In this document: positions 25,941 through 34,457 of the stretch, piece after piece
How the letters are laid out: each line of letters begins with the position of its first letter
Position numbering within the stretch: position 1 is the stretch's first letter
NCBI RefSeq assembly: GCF_011926545.1
Contig: NZ_JAATIT010000001.1
Coordinates: forward strand, 948,469-1,012,468
From: Sphingopyxis italica
GTDB lineage: Bacteria > Pseudomonadota > Alphaproteobacteria > Sphingomonadales > Sphingomonadaceae
Length of the DNA stretch: 64,000 bases
Direction of reading: 5' to 3'
Program-made: the position numbers and the translations under genes
The notes under the pieces: generated by a model
Told to the model about the DNA's origin: nothing
Databases searched by the model: none
Seen by the model: the letters and a program-made list of their open reading frames with translations, nothing else

Positions 25941-27783
25941 TCAAAAACCGAAGGCGACCCCGACCCGTCCGCCTGTCGACCCCTTGACGGTCGAACCGGC
26001 GATGCCGCCGCTGACATACACGCGCGGCGTCAGGCGGAGGACGGCGGCGCCCGAGAAACCCTGTTCGCCGCGATAGGTCGCGAGGGTGAACGAGATGGAG
26101 ACGGTGCTGTCGGGGACGATCATCGTCCCGCCCATCGCCATCGCCGTCGCGATCCCGCCGTTCGCCTGCCGCGCGTGCCGTTCGAGCACCGTCGTCCGCG
26201 CGTCGAGCGCCGCCGATTGCTGTTCGAGCAGGTCGACCCGGTCCCCCAGCCCACCCAGTTCCGCGATGTCGAGTGCGGTGGTGCCGATATTGCCCGCGGC
26301 GTCGGACGTCAGCAGGTGCAGCGCCCCGCTCTGCGCCGCATTGCTGGCGGTCGAGGCGACCCCGGCGAGCGTGTAGGTGCTCGCCGAATTGCCGAGCGCC
26401 ACCTGGTTCGCGCGGTCCGCGACGGCCCCGTCGCCGATCGCCACCGCGCCGTCGCCGGTCGCGCTGCTGCCGTTGCCGAGCGCGATCGCGGCGTTGCCCG
26501 CAGCGACGTTGAGATTGCCGATGGCGAGCGCCCCGGTCCCGGTCGCGCTGTTGTCGGCGCCCACCGCGACGGCGCCGATGCCGGTCGCGAGATTCGGGTC
26601 GCCGATCGCCACCGCGCCGTTGCCGGATGCGACATTGCCCAGCCCGATCGCCACGGCTGCGCCGTCCGATGCCGCTGCGCCGGTGCCGATCGCAATCGCA
26701 TCGTCGCCGCCGGCGCTGGCACCGGTGCCGAGCGAGATTGCGTTCGCGCCTGCGGCATCGCCCGACCCGTCGAATCCCAGCACATCGATGCGGGCGATAG
26801 CCTCGTCGGCGGTGGCCTGCGCTGCCCCCGCTTCGGAACGCGCCGTCTCGGCGGTCAGCTGCGCCGCCGCGACCGCGGTGCCGTTGGCCTGGCTGGTGGC
26901 GAGCGCCTGATCGGCCGTGTCCTGCGCCGTCTGCGCGCTCTGGACCGCCGTGTCGGCGGTCGCTTGCGCCGTCGCCGCATCGCCCAGCGCCAGGTCGGCG
27001 GTATCTTGCGCCGCCTGTGCGCTCTGCACCGCGGTATCGGCGGTCTACTGCGCGCCTCCGGCGGCGGTCAGCGCCTGATCGGCGGTGCCTGCGCAGCGGC
27101 CGCCGCGTGCTGCGCGGTCTGGGCGCTCTGGATTGCGGTATCGGCCGTGCCCTGCGCATTTTCGGCCGCGGTCAACGCCTGGTCCGCCGAGTCCTGCGCC
27201 ATCGTCGCGTTGGCGAGCGCGCTGTTCGCCGTCCCTTGCGCCGCCGCGGCTTCGGCGAGCGCCGCGCCGGCGTTGCCGGCGACGGCGTTCAGCTGGTCGA
27301 GATTGACCGCGTCATGGCCCTCGGTGCCGGCGGCGACATGGACGATCTGGCGCGGCGTGGCGGCGGAGCCGACCGCGACCGCATATTCCCGGTCGGCGAC
27401 CGCCCCGAACCCGATCGCGGTCGCGCCCTCGGCAGTCGCCCGCACATTGACCCCGAAGGCGCTGCTATACTTTGCCGTCGCAGCCACCCCGGTGCCGACC
27501 GCGACCGCGGCCTCGCCCGACGCAACTGCGGTTTCTCCCGGCTCGAAACCGGCAACGATGTCGAGTGGCGAATCGCTGCGGTTGAAATCATACCAGCCGC
27601 CCAGCGCGAGGCTGCCCAAACCGGCGGCGTTAGCGCCATATCCAAAAGCGGAGCTATACGTCGCCGACGCCGTGGAACGAAATCCGAAGGCGCTGCTTAT
27701 CCCTCCGCTCGCCAGATTCAGACGACCGAAGGCGCTGCTCGCTGAACCCGTCGCCTGATTGCGGTGGCCGAAGGCGCTGCTCG
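25941..27783 (-). pseudogene. Trimeric autotransporter adhesin (YadA type), 5'-truncated and frameshifted
   Basis: From the truncated 5' side, the reading frame shows Hep_Hag head repeats (several S-S-A-F-G units at 27680-27783), then GWYDFNRSDSPLDI, a helical coiled-coil stalk of repeated AQxTADxA units, more head-type repeats (AVAIGxxxxAxGxGAVAIG) and a C-terminal YadA anchor barrel ending GRVGVAFGF. Lesions: no start codon or signal peptide on the 5' side, a one-base loss near 27085-27095, and an in-frame TAG at 27045-27047. Intact members are trimeric surface adhesins. The C-terminal part (25941-27029) is a long open frame but is unlikely to be exported. Confidence 0.85.
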
Positions 27784-28020
27784 CGCGCCAGCCTCTACCG
27801 GCTGTTCGAACAGCGCGGTCTGTCGGTCGGCGAGCATATTCGCGCCGTCCGGCTCAACCACGGCCGCGCGTTGCTGCGCGATCCCCGGCTCGGCATCGGC
27901 GATATCGCCCTGCGCTGCGGCTATGACGATCTCTCCGCCTTCGGCAAGGCGTTCCGTCGCCGCTTCGGGATGACCCCGCGCGATTGGCGGATGATGATCG
28001 ACACCGCCGGTGGAGCGTGA
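27781..28020 (+). pseudogene. AraC family regulator, C-terminal DNA-binding fragment
   Basis: The last 79 codons of an AraC/XylS regulator remain: SRASLYRLFEQRGLSV with the end of the first helix-turn-helix, then RLNHGRALLRDP, the second helix-turn-helix (IGDIALRCGYDDLSAFGKAF) and RRRFGMTPRDWR, a good match to the family C-terminal signature. The N-terminal domain and the first helix are missing, and upstream sequence abruptly becomes adhesin repeat DNA in the opposite orientation. No start codon or ribosome binding site supports expression. Confidence 0.85.
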
Positions 28021-28059
28021 TCCGAAACCGGTGCCAGAAAAGGCCGGGATGACGCATGT

Positions 28060-29919
28060 TCAGGAAGCTCGGGTCGCCTCCACCAGCCGCGCCGGCACCA
28101 GCCCGCGCAGGCTGTTGCCGATGAAAAACCCGCCCTCCAGATCGGCGAGGCGCAGGTGCGATTCGACCGCGCGTCCCTTGTCGATCAGCTCGGCGCGCAG
28201 CACGCCGGGGAGCAGCCCCAGTGCCAGCGGCGGGGTGAGCAGCTGGCCGTCGCGTTCGACGAAGATATTGCTCCAGCTGCCTTCGGTGACGAAACCCGGC
28301 TCATCGACGAACACGACCTCGGCCGCACCGCTTTCGTGCCGTGCGGTATCATAAACGGCGCGCAGGCTGGTCTTGTGCGACAGGCGGAAGTCGTCCGCCG
28401 CCATGGGCGCCGGCCGCACCGCGACCGGCACCGGCAATTCGGCGAGGCGGGGCAGCGGCGACACCTCGACCGCGAGCGCGCCCGACGGCGCCAGCCGCAT
28501 CCGCACCCGCGCGGCGCCGCGCAGGCGGAAGGTCGCCGATTGCAGGCTGTTGCGTGCGGCGTGCCGGTCGAAGGTGAAGCCCAGCGCCTCGGCGCTCGCC
28601 TTCATCCGCGCGAGATGCCCCTCGAGCCGCTGAATGCCCTCGACGGGATCGAAAAGCATCGTCTCGATCAGATCGAAGCTTTCGCCCGCTGCAACCACAA
28701 ATTCCCCCTTGGCCAGACATTCGCGCCATTCCTCAGCCGCTTGGCTGTCGGCGACGATTCCGGAACCCAGACCCAGCGTGGCGCAAGCCACGCCTTCCTG
28801 CAAGTCGCGCGTGGCGGAAGCCGGTCCATCGCGCAACCCGCCTTGCGGAAAGACGAGCGTGCGGATCGCGACATTGAAGGCGGCGTCGCCCCCCGGCTCG
28901 ATAAAGCCGATCGACCCGGTGTAAAGCCCGCGCGGTTCGGCTTCGAGTTCGTCGATGATCTCCATCGCGCGCACCTTCGGCGCCCCGGTGATCGACCCGC
29001 ACGGAAAAGCCGCGCGCAGCACGTCGACCGCGCCGGCGCCGGCGGGCAATCGCGCGGCGACGTCGGAGACGAGCTGGTGGATCGTCGGAAAGCTTTCGAC
29101 CCGGAACAAGTCGGGCACCGCGACCGACCCCGGCACCGCGACGCGCGACAGATCGTTGCGGATCAGGTCGACGATCATCAGATTTTCGGCGCGCTGCTTG
29201 GGATCTTCGGCAAGCTCGCGCGCCGCCGCCGCGTCGGCTTCGCGATCGACAAGACGCGCGGCCGTACCCTTCATCGGCCGCGCCATCACCTGCCCATCGC
29301 GCAGCGCGAAGAAAAGCTCGGGCGAATGCGACACGATCGCCCGATCACCCGTCCAGATCACCCCGCCATAGCCCGCGCGCGCCGTCCGCCGCAGCCGCGC
29401 ATGAACGCCAAGCACATTGCCGAGCATCGGCACGTCGGCGCGAAAGGTCAAATTCGCCTGATAGATGTCGCCGGCGCGGATCAGGTCCAGCACCGCTTCG
29501 ACCGCGGCCAGATAGTCGGCGCGCCTCACGCGCGGGCAGGGCCTCCCTACCCACGCCGCATCGGGATCGGGAAGCAGCGCGGGCACCGCGTCGGCGGCGA
29601 TCCGCCGGGCGCGCTCGAACAGGCCGAACCAGCCGACCGGAGCCGCGCCGGCTTCGCCGTCCGCCGTCCCCCGCCACGCGGGCGCGAGCCCCTTGCCCGC
29701 CTCATATGCCAGATAGCCCGCCGCATGGAGCCCGCGCGCCTGCGCGGCTTCGAGCGCCGAAAGCAACGCCGGGACCTCGGCCGCCGAATAAGCCGTCAGT
29801 ACCTCGACCGGATCGACGAACAATCGCGCCGCCGCGGCCCCCTCGACGCGCGCGTCGTCGAGCAGCACGAAGGGCGGGCAGCCCGGCCCCGGAACCGGGA
29901 TCGCATCGCCGCCCGCCAT
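28060..29919 (-). CDS. pabB: Aminodeoxychorismate synthase component I fused to aminodeoxychorismate lyase
   Basis: A 619-residue fusion for p-aminobenzoate synthesis (folate pathway). The N-terminal 370 residues are a chorismate-binding PabB domain with ANLTFRADVP, the lysine-bearing RPMKGTAARL, DLIRNDLSRVAVPGSV and the signature FPCGSITGAPKVRAMEIIDE; the C-terminal 230 residues are a class IV aminotransferase domain (PabC) with the PLP lysine probably in SHKTSLRAVYD. PabB forms aminodeoxychorismate from chorismate and ammonia; PabC releases pyruvate to give PABA. The start at 29919 (MAGGDAIPVP) suits family length. A glutamine amidotransferase partner (PabA) is not in the window. Confidence 0.93.
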   Translation of the reverse strand: MAGGDAIPVPGPGCPPFVLLDDARVEGAAAARLFVDPVEVLTAYSAAEVPALLSALEAAQARGLHAAGYLAYEAGKGLAPAWRGTADGEAGAAPVGWFGLFERARRIAADAVPALLPDPDAAWVGRPCPRVRRADYLAAVEAVLDLIRAGDIYQANLTFRADVPMLGNVLGVHARLRRTARAGYGGVIWTGDRAIVSHSPELFFALRDGQVMARPMKGTAARLVDREADAAAARELAEDPKQRAENLMIVDLIRNDLSRVAVPGSVAVPDLFRVESFPTIHQLVSDVAARLPAGAGAVDVLRAAFPCGSITGAPKVRAMEIIDELEAEPRGLYTGSIGFIEPGGDAAFNVAIRTLVFPQGGLRDGPASATRDLQEGVACATLGLGSGIVADSQAAEEWRECLAKGEFVVAAGESFDLIETMLFDPVEGIQRLEGHLARMKASAEALGFTFDRHAARNSLQSATFRLRGAARVRMRLAPSGALAVEVSPLPRLAELPVPVAVRPAPMAADDFRLSHKTSLRAVYDTARHESGAAEVVFVDEPGFVTEGSWSNIFVERDGQLLTPPLALGLLPGVLRAELIDKGRAVESHLRLADLEGGFFIGNSLRGLVPARLVEATRAS

Positions 29920-29956
29920 CGCTATCTCACGAAAATCGACCGCGCACCGGCCGCGA

Positions 29957-30493
29957 TCAGCGGTCGCGCTTCATGCGGATCGTGCGCCCGCCCTCGATCG
30001 AGGCGAAATAGCTGCCCATCGTCGCAACCTTGATCTTGACCTTCTGCCCCGCCTTGGGCTGGCGCGGCAGCCGCGTCGTGTCGATCTGCGTCCACACCGC
30101 GTCATCTTCCATCACCAGCGTATATTTGCCCGAGCGGTCCATGCTCGCCGAGCGGATCACCGTTTCGACTTCCTTCACCTCATCCTCGTCGCCGCCGAAA
30201 ATCCCGCCAAGCTTGGGGAAGGAAAAGCCGAATAGCCCGCGCCGCGCCTTCTTTGCGGTCTCGCGGTCGGTAAAGGTGATTTCGCGTGCCTGATCGGCGC
30301 TCGACAATTCGCCGACTTCGCGATCGAAACAGGCGAGCCGCGCCGCCGCATCGGCGAGGTCGCGGCACGCGTAAAGCTCCTCGATCTGCGCCGGGCGCTC
30401 CGATGGTAACTTGTCCTTCGCGGCGGCCGGAACGGCGAGCGCGCCGGCGAGAAGGACGAGCGGCGCGGCGACGCGCGATGACAGCTGCAGCAT
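29957..30493 (-). CDS. Exported protein of unknown function with a CxxL-AxACFD motif
   Basis: A 178-residue protein with a signal peptide (MLQLSSRVAAPLVLLAGALA, cleavage near AAA-KD). The mature N-terminus has ELYACRDLADAAARLACFDRE, two cysteines spaced for a disulfide and a pattern seen in small periplasmic proteins of Gram-negatives; a Gly/Phe-rich hinge (GLFGFSFPKLGGIFGG) follows, then an SH3-like beta domain with KVKIKVATMGSYF. It ends in basic residues (RMKRDR). It lies 37 bp upstream of pabB on the same strand, and may share a transcript. No assignable function. Confidence 0.8.
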   Translation of the reverse strand: MLQLSSRVAAPLVLLAGALAVPAAAKDKLPSERPAQIEELYACRDLADAAARLACFDREVGELSSADQAREITFTDRETAKKARRGLFGFSFPKLGGIFGGDEDEVKEVETVIRSASMDRSGKYTLVMEDDAVWTQIDTTRLPRQPKAGQKVKIKVATMGSYFASIEGGRTIRMKRDR

Positions 30494-30579
30494 GGCAAAA
30501 CCCCTGGCGAGAACGATATGCGCTGCCTAGCCGCAGCCGCGCCGCGCCGCAAGCGAGCCCGGTTGCGGTCACGGCTTAC

Positions 30580-30593
30580 TGACCCTAGTGTCA
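30580..30593. promoter_or_regulatory. 14-bp palindrome upstream of the acyl-CoA ligase, candidate operator
   Basis: TGACCCTAGTGTCA is one base away from the perfect palindrome TGACACTAGTGTCA and lies 36 nt before the ligase ATG. It matches the site at 16841-16854 at 12 of 14 positions, with the same flanking CTGAC. Size and symmetry suit a TetR-type repressor. Confidence 0.5.
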
Positions 30594-30629
30594 GGAAGCC
30601 GAAGCTTTTCGAGAGGATGACAACCCGCG

Positions 30630-32297
30630 ATGGACAGCCGCTTTTCCTGGTCGACCGATTATCACCACCCGACGACGTGGGATCAGGAATTTCCGCCGCT
30701 CTCGCTGCCCGATATGTTCGCCGCCAGCGTGGCGCGAAAGGGCGACGCGCCGATGCTCGACTTCATGGGGCGCCAGTTCGGCTATGCCGAGGTCGCGCGC
30801 GGCGTCGCGCGCGTCGCGCGGGGGCTTCAGCAGCTGGGGCTCGGCAAGGGCAGCCGCGTCGGCCTCTTCCTCCCCAACGTACCGCATTATGTCGCGGCCT
30901 ATTATGGCGCGCTCATGGCGGGTGCGACCGTGGTCAATTTCTCGCCGCTCTATACGGTCGCCGAACTCGAGGCGCAGGTCGAGGATTCGGGCACCGACAC
31001 GCTCTTCACGCTGAGCGCCGCCGCGCTCCTCCCCACCGCCTTGCAGGTGCTCGACGGGTCGAGCCTCACCCGCCTCGTCGTCGGATCGGTCGCGGGCGGA
31101 TTGCCGGCGGCCAAGTCGCTACTCTATCGCCTGTTCAAGCGCGGCGAGGTCGCGGCGCTGCCCGACGATCCGCGCGTCATCCGCTTTTCCGCCCTCACCG
31201 CCAATGACGGCCGCCCCGATCCCGTCGCGATCGATGCGCAAACCGATATCGCGCTGATCCAGTATACCGGCGGCACGACGGGCACGCCGAAGGGCGCCAA
31301 GCTGACCCACCAGAACCTCACCGCTAACGCGCGGCAGGTGAATGCGATCGACCCCGACCATGACGCCGAGGACCGCATTCTTGGCGTCCTGCCCTTCTTC
31401 CACGTCTTCGCCAACACCTGCGTGCTCAACCGCACCGTCCTCAACGGCGGCGCGATCACCATGCTGCCGCGTTTCGACGCGAAGCAGGCGCTCGAGGCGA
31501 TCACGCGGACGAAAACGACCGCGCTGCCCGGCGTGCCGACGATGTATCAGGCGTTGCTCGACCATCCCGATCTTGCCGCCACCGATTTCTCGTCGCTGCG
31601 CATCTGCATCTCGGGCGGCGCGCCGATGGCCGCCGAGCTGCGCGAGAAATTCGCCGCCGCCACCGGCGCGTCGCTCGTCGAGGGCTATGGCCTGACCGAA
31701 AGTTCGGGCGTCGTCGCGACCAATCCCTATGAAGGCCCGGTGCGCCCCGGCACGATCGGCCAGCCGCTTCCCGCGACGCACATCCGCCTGCTCGACAAGG
31801 AGGATCCGGCAAAGGACGCCCCCGACGGCGAGCCCGGCGAGCTTGCGGTGAAGGGCCCGCAGATCATGCAGGGCTATTGGAACCGGGCGGACGCGGACAA
31901 GGACAGCTTCACCGACGACGGCTGGCTGCGCACCGGCGACGTCGCGGTGGTCGAGGCGGGCGGCTATCTCCGCATCGTCGACCGGCTGAAGGACATGATC
32001 GCGGTCGGCGGCTTCAAAGTCTATCCGAGCGTGATCGAGGCGCATCTCTACGAGCACCCCGCGGTCAAGGAAGCGATCGTGCTCGGCGTCCCCGACGCCT
32101 ATCGCGGCGAAGCGCCGAAGGCTTTCGTGACGCTCGAGGAGGGTTTCGACGTCAGCGGCGAAGCCCTCGCCGCCTGGCTCAACCCCAAGCTCGGCAAGCA
32201 TGAGCGGGTGAACGCGGTCGAGGTGCGGCTGAACCTGCCCAAGACGATGATCGGCAAGCTCGACAGGAAGGCGCTCAGGACGGAAGAGGGGGCTTAA
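30630..32297 (+). CDS. fadD: Long-chain fatty acid--CoA ligase (AMP-forming)
   Basis: A 555-residue ANL-superfamily enzyme. The P-loop-like AMP motif is YTGGTTGTPKGAKLTH, followed by GYGLTESSG (A5), GWLRTGDVA (A7), and the hinge DRLKDMIAVGGFKVYPSVIE; the C-terminal catalytic lysine is in LPKTMIGKLDRKAL. It activates a fatty acid as acyl-adenylate and transfers it to CoA for beta-oxidation or lipid synthesis; NFSPLYTV and the linker resemble long-chain ligases (FadD). The likely operator at 30580-30593 suggests control together with the thioesterase at 16860. Confidence 0.94.
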   Translation: MDSRFSWSTDYHHPTTWDQEFPPLSLPDMFAASVARKGDAPMLDFMGRQFGYAEVARGVARVARGLQQLGLGKGSRVGLFLPNVPHYVAAYYGALMAGATVVNFSPLYTVAELEAQVEDSGTDTLFTLSAAALLPTALQVLDGSSLTRLVVGSVAGGLPAAKSLLYRLFKRGEVAALPDDPRVIRFSALTANDGRPDPVAIDAQTDIALIQYTGGTTGTPKGAKLTHQNLTANARQVNAIDPDHDAEDRILGVLPFFHVFANTCVLNRTVLNGGAITMLPRFDAKQALEAITRTKTTALPGVPTMYQALLDHPDLAATDFSSLRICISGGAPMAAELREKFAAATGASLVEGYGLTESSGVVATNPYEGPVRPGTIGQPLPATHIRLLDKEDPAKDAPDGEPGELAVKGPQIMQGYWNRADADKDSFTDDGWLRTGDVAVVEAGGYLRIVDRLKDMIAVGGFKVYPSVIEAHLYEHPAVKEAIVLGVPDAYRGEAPKAFVTLEEGFDVSGEALAAWLNPKLGKHERVNAVEVRLNLPKTMIGKLDRKALRTEEGA

Positions 32298-32305
32298 CCC
32301 CCCAC

Positions 32306-32424
32306 TTCGTCACTCCCGCGAAGGCGGGCGTTTTAATAAAGCTCGTCATTCCCGCGAAAGCGGGAACCCAGAGCGTGCGTCCGCTGACCCCACACTGGGT
32401 TCCCGCTTTCGCGGGAATGACGAA
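32306..32424. repeat. Compound palindromic repeat, CGTCATTCCCGCGAA family
   Basis: Three units of the CGTCATTCCCGCGAAAGCGGG type are stacked: a degenerate one at 32306-32330, a full one at 32343-32369 and an inverted one at 32394-32424 that pairs with it. The element separates the acyl-CoA ligase from the merC-zur operon and may terminate ligase transcripts. Related copies are at 39770-39847 and 52179-52256. Confidence 0.8.
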
Positions 32425-32439
32425 GAGGAGATATGAATT

Positions 32440-32460
32440 GTTACAATGAGATATTGTAAC
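32440..32460. promoter_or_regulatory. Zur-type operator upstream of merC-zur
   Basis: A perfect inverted repeat, GTTACAAT-5 nt-ATTGTAAC, 53 nt before the merC start. AT-rich content and symmetry resemble the Zur boxes of alphaproteobacteria, and a Zur gene is next but one downstream, so zinc-dependent autorepression is likely. Confidence 0.7.
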
Positions 32461-32513
32461 CTCTGTCATGTTATGCCATATCAACCCTCGCAATTGCACC
32501 AACGGAGAATCGG

Positions 32514-32948
32514 GTGACCCATGTCGCCATCCCTGCCCCTGTCCTGACGCGTCTCGGCGCGCTGGTTCGGGCTGCGCGCGATTCGCGGCCGCTGACCTCC
32601 TTGAGCGGCGACCAACTCGCGATGGGGCTGTCGGGGCTCTGCCTCGTCCACTGCCTCGCGACGACGATCTTCTTCGCCTCGATCGCCTCGGTCGGCGGGG
32701 TGTTTCTTGAGAACCACCTGTTCCACGAAATCGGGCTGATCATCGCGATCGGCTTTGCGCTGATCACGCTCGTCTCGGGCGTGCTCAGCCACGGCTATAT
32801 GATGCCCTTCGCGGTCGGCAGCTTCGGGCTCGGCATGATGGCGGGCGCGCTGTCGCGGCCGCACGACGGCAGCGAAGTGATCGCGACGATGATCGGCGTC
32901 GCCGTGGTCGCGCTGGGCCACGACCTCAACCGCCGCGCGCGCCACTGA
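32514..32948 (+). CDS. MerC-like inner-membrane metal transporter
   Basis: A 144-residue protein with four predicted transmembrane helices and the MerC-type vicinal cysteines in the first one (GLCLVHCLATTIFF; Cys43 and Cys47). MerC proteins carry Hg(II) across the inner membrane, but no mer operon is nearby; instead the gene follows a Zur box and precedes zur, so zinc or a related ion is a more likely substrate here (inference). The start is a GTG at 32514 with GGAGA 5-6 nt upstream; the nearby ATG is out of frame. Confidence 0.85.
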   Translation: MTHVAIPAPVLTRLGALVRAARDSRPLTSLSGDQLAMGLSGLCLVHCLATTIFFASIASVGGVFLENHLFHEIGLIIAIGFALITLVSGVLSHGYMMPFAVGSFGLGMMAGALSRPHDGSEVIATMIGVAVVALGHDLNRRARH

Positions 32949-33052
32949 CGCGTCCGCCGAAACGGACCGGTCCGCGGCTTGCGGGCGCCCTCCAAAGAGC
33001 CTACATTGGAAGCGTAGTTAGCGCGGAATTATCCGCGCATGAGGAAACGCCA

Positions 33053-33517
33053 ATGGGCAAGCATGACCATCCGCACGTCGAGGCCAGCGGCGCCTCGCTC
33101 GCCAAGGCGGCGCAGAGCGCGCTCGAGGGCGCGGGCGAAGCCTGGACCGACATGCGCGCACAGATTTTCGACGCGGTCGCCGAAATCGGCAAACCCGCGA
33201 GCGCCTATGAAATCGCCGACATCGTGTCGCAGAAGCGCGGCAAGCGCGTCGCGCCGAACAGCGTCTATCGCATCCTCGACCTGTTCGTCGCGAACAACCT
33301 CGTCCGCCGGGTCGAGAGCGCCAACGCCTTCGTCGCGAACAGCCACCCGGGCTGCCTCCACGACTGCATCTTCCTGATCTGCGACAGCTGCGGCACCGCC
33401 GTCCATGTCGACGACGACAAATTGTCGACCGGCGTGCGCGCCGCCGCCGAGAAGACCGGCTTCGCCGCCGAGCGCCCTGTGATCGAAGTGCGCGGCAAAT
33501 GCGCCGAGTGCCAATAA
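33053..33517 (+). CDS. zur: Fur family zinc uptake regulator
   Basis: A 154-residue Fur-type repressor: an N-terminal His-rich stretch (MGKHDHPHVEA), a winged helix (about residues 40-95, YEIADIVSQKRGKRVAPNSVYRILDLF) and a metal-binding dimerisation half with HPGCLHDC, CDSCG and C-terminal CAEC. The two CxxC pairs form the structural zinc site of Zur proteins. It represses zinc-acquisition genes when zinc is plentiful. GAGGA lies 8 nt upstream of the ATG. A short hairpin (33021-33038, GCGCGGA/TCCGCGC) sits in the 104-bp gap after merC. Confidence 0.92.
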   Translation: MGKHDHPHVEASGASLAKAAQSALEGAGEAWTDMRAQIFDAVAEIGKPASAYEIADIVSQKRGKRVAPNSVYRILDLFVANNLVRRVESANAFVANSHPGCLHDCIFLICDSCGTAVHVDDDKLSTGVRAAAEKTGFAAERPVIEVRGKCAECQ

Positions 33518-33551
33518 GGTGAGCCGCCGCGCTCCACCGGACATCTAGAGC

Positions 33552-34388
33552 ATGTTCGGGGGGCTCCAGCATTGGATCGAAGCGCAGCGGACGCGACCAC
33601 CGGCGCCGACACGGGCGTGGATTTGGACGCTGGCCTTCGGGATCGCGACCCTGCTCTTCGGCCTCTATCTGGGCCAAGTCTTTCCGCAGACCGGCCATGA
33701 CATCGCTCCCGGCTATGGCGCCCCCGTCCTCGCGTTCGAATTCGCGGGCAGCCAGGCCGATCTCGAAGCGATCTTCGGCTTCTTCACCGACCCCGACCAA
33801 GTGACGCGCCTCGCCGCGATGCGCACCGGCAACGAACGCGACTATCTCTACATGCTGCTCTACGCGAGTTTTCTTGTCAGCGGCTGCATCGCGCTGTGGC
33901 GCGAACTTCGGCTGCGCGCGCTGCTCGCCGCCGCCGTGCTGCCGGTCGCTGCGGCGCTCTGCGACGCATGGGAAAACTGGCTGCTCTTCGACATCCAGAC
34001 CGCCTTCACGCTCGGCGACTATTCGCCCGCGATGGCGAGCCTTCCCTATCCGGTAGCGGCCAAATTCCTGCTGCTCGCGGCGACCAACGTCATGATCGGC
34101 GCGGCGGCGACGCGGCTCGGCCGCTGGTGGGCGCTGTTCGGGACGCTCGCAATCCTCGCCGCGATCCCGACCGTGATGGCGCTCATCACCCCCGCCGCCT
34201 TCGCCTGGGCGCTGATCCCGTCGGCCGCGGGCGGCTGGCTGCTGCTCCTCGCACTCGCCGCGACGGGCAGCTGGCGGGCCCTCGCCCGCAAGCAGCCGCT
34301 CGTCGACTGGAACGATGGTGCGCCCGAACCCGCGACGCCGGACGCCACCCCACCCGCCCGCCGCGTCTTCGGCCGCCGCCGCACCTGA
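33552..34388 (+). CDS. Polytopic membrane protein of unknown function
   Basis: A 278-residue protein with about six hydrophobic segments (near residues 22-42, 98-118, 122-142, 170-190, 198-215 and 220-240) and a Pro/Arg-rich hydrophilic tail (PDATPPARRVFGRRRT). Between the first two helices lies a soluble loop (GHDIAPGYGAPVLAFEFAGS). I recognise no domain. It starts 34 nt after zur and reads in the same direction, so it may be co-transcribed, but an ion-homeostasis role is only a guess from position. Confidence 0.8.
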   Translation: MFGGLQHWIEAQRTRPPAPTRAWIWTLAFGIATLLFGLYLGQVFPQTGHDIAPGYGAPVLAFEFAGSQADLEAIFGFFTDPDQVTRLAAMRTGNERDYLYMLLYASFLVSGCIALWRELRLRALLAAAVLPVAAALCDAWENWLLFDIQTAFTLGDYSPAMASLPYPVAAKFLLLAATNVMIGAAATRLGRWWALFGTLAILAAIPTVMALITPAAFAWALIPSAAGGWLLLLALAATGSWRALARKQPLVDWNDGAPEPATPDATPPARRVFGRRRT

Positions 34389-34457
34389 CCCCCTTTCCAC
34401 TCCGGCGATGCAAGTCTAGGGAAACCCCGAATCCCCAAAAAGGGCGAAAGGCTGCAC

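Noticed and set aside
26175..27758. Long plus-strand frame opposite the adhesin
   Set aside because: Repetitive Ala/Arg-rich translation produced by the adhesin repeats read in antisense; no known domain.
32306..32424. Repeat array as a CRISPR candidate
   Set aside because: Units are inverted relative to each other, differ in sequence and have no regular spacers; they fit REP-type palindromes.
32514..33517. A mercury-resistance operon
   Set aside because: Only a MerC-like gene is present; merR, merT, merP and merA are absent and the neighbouring regulator is Zur.
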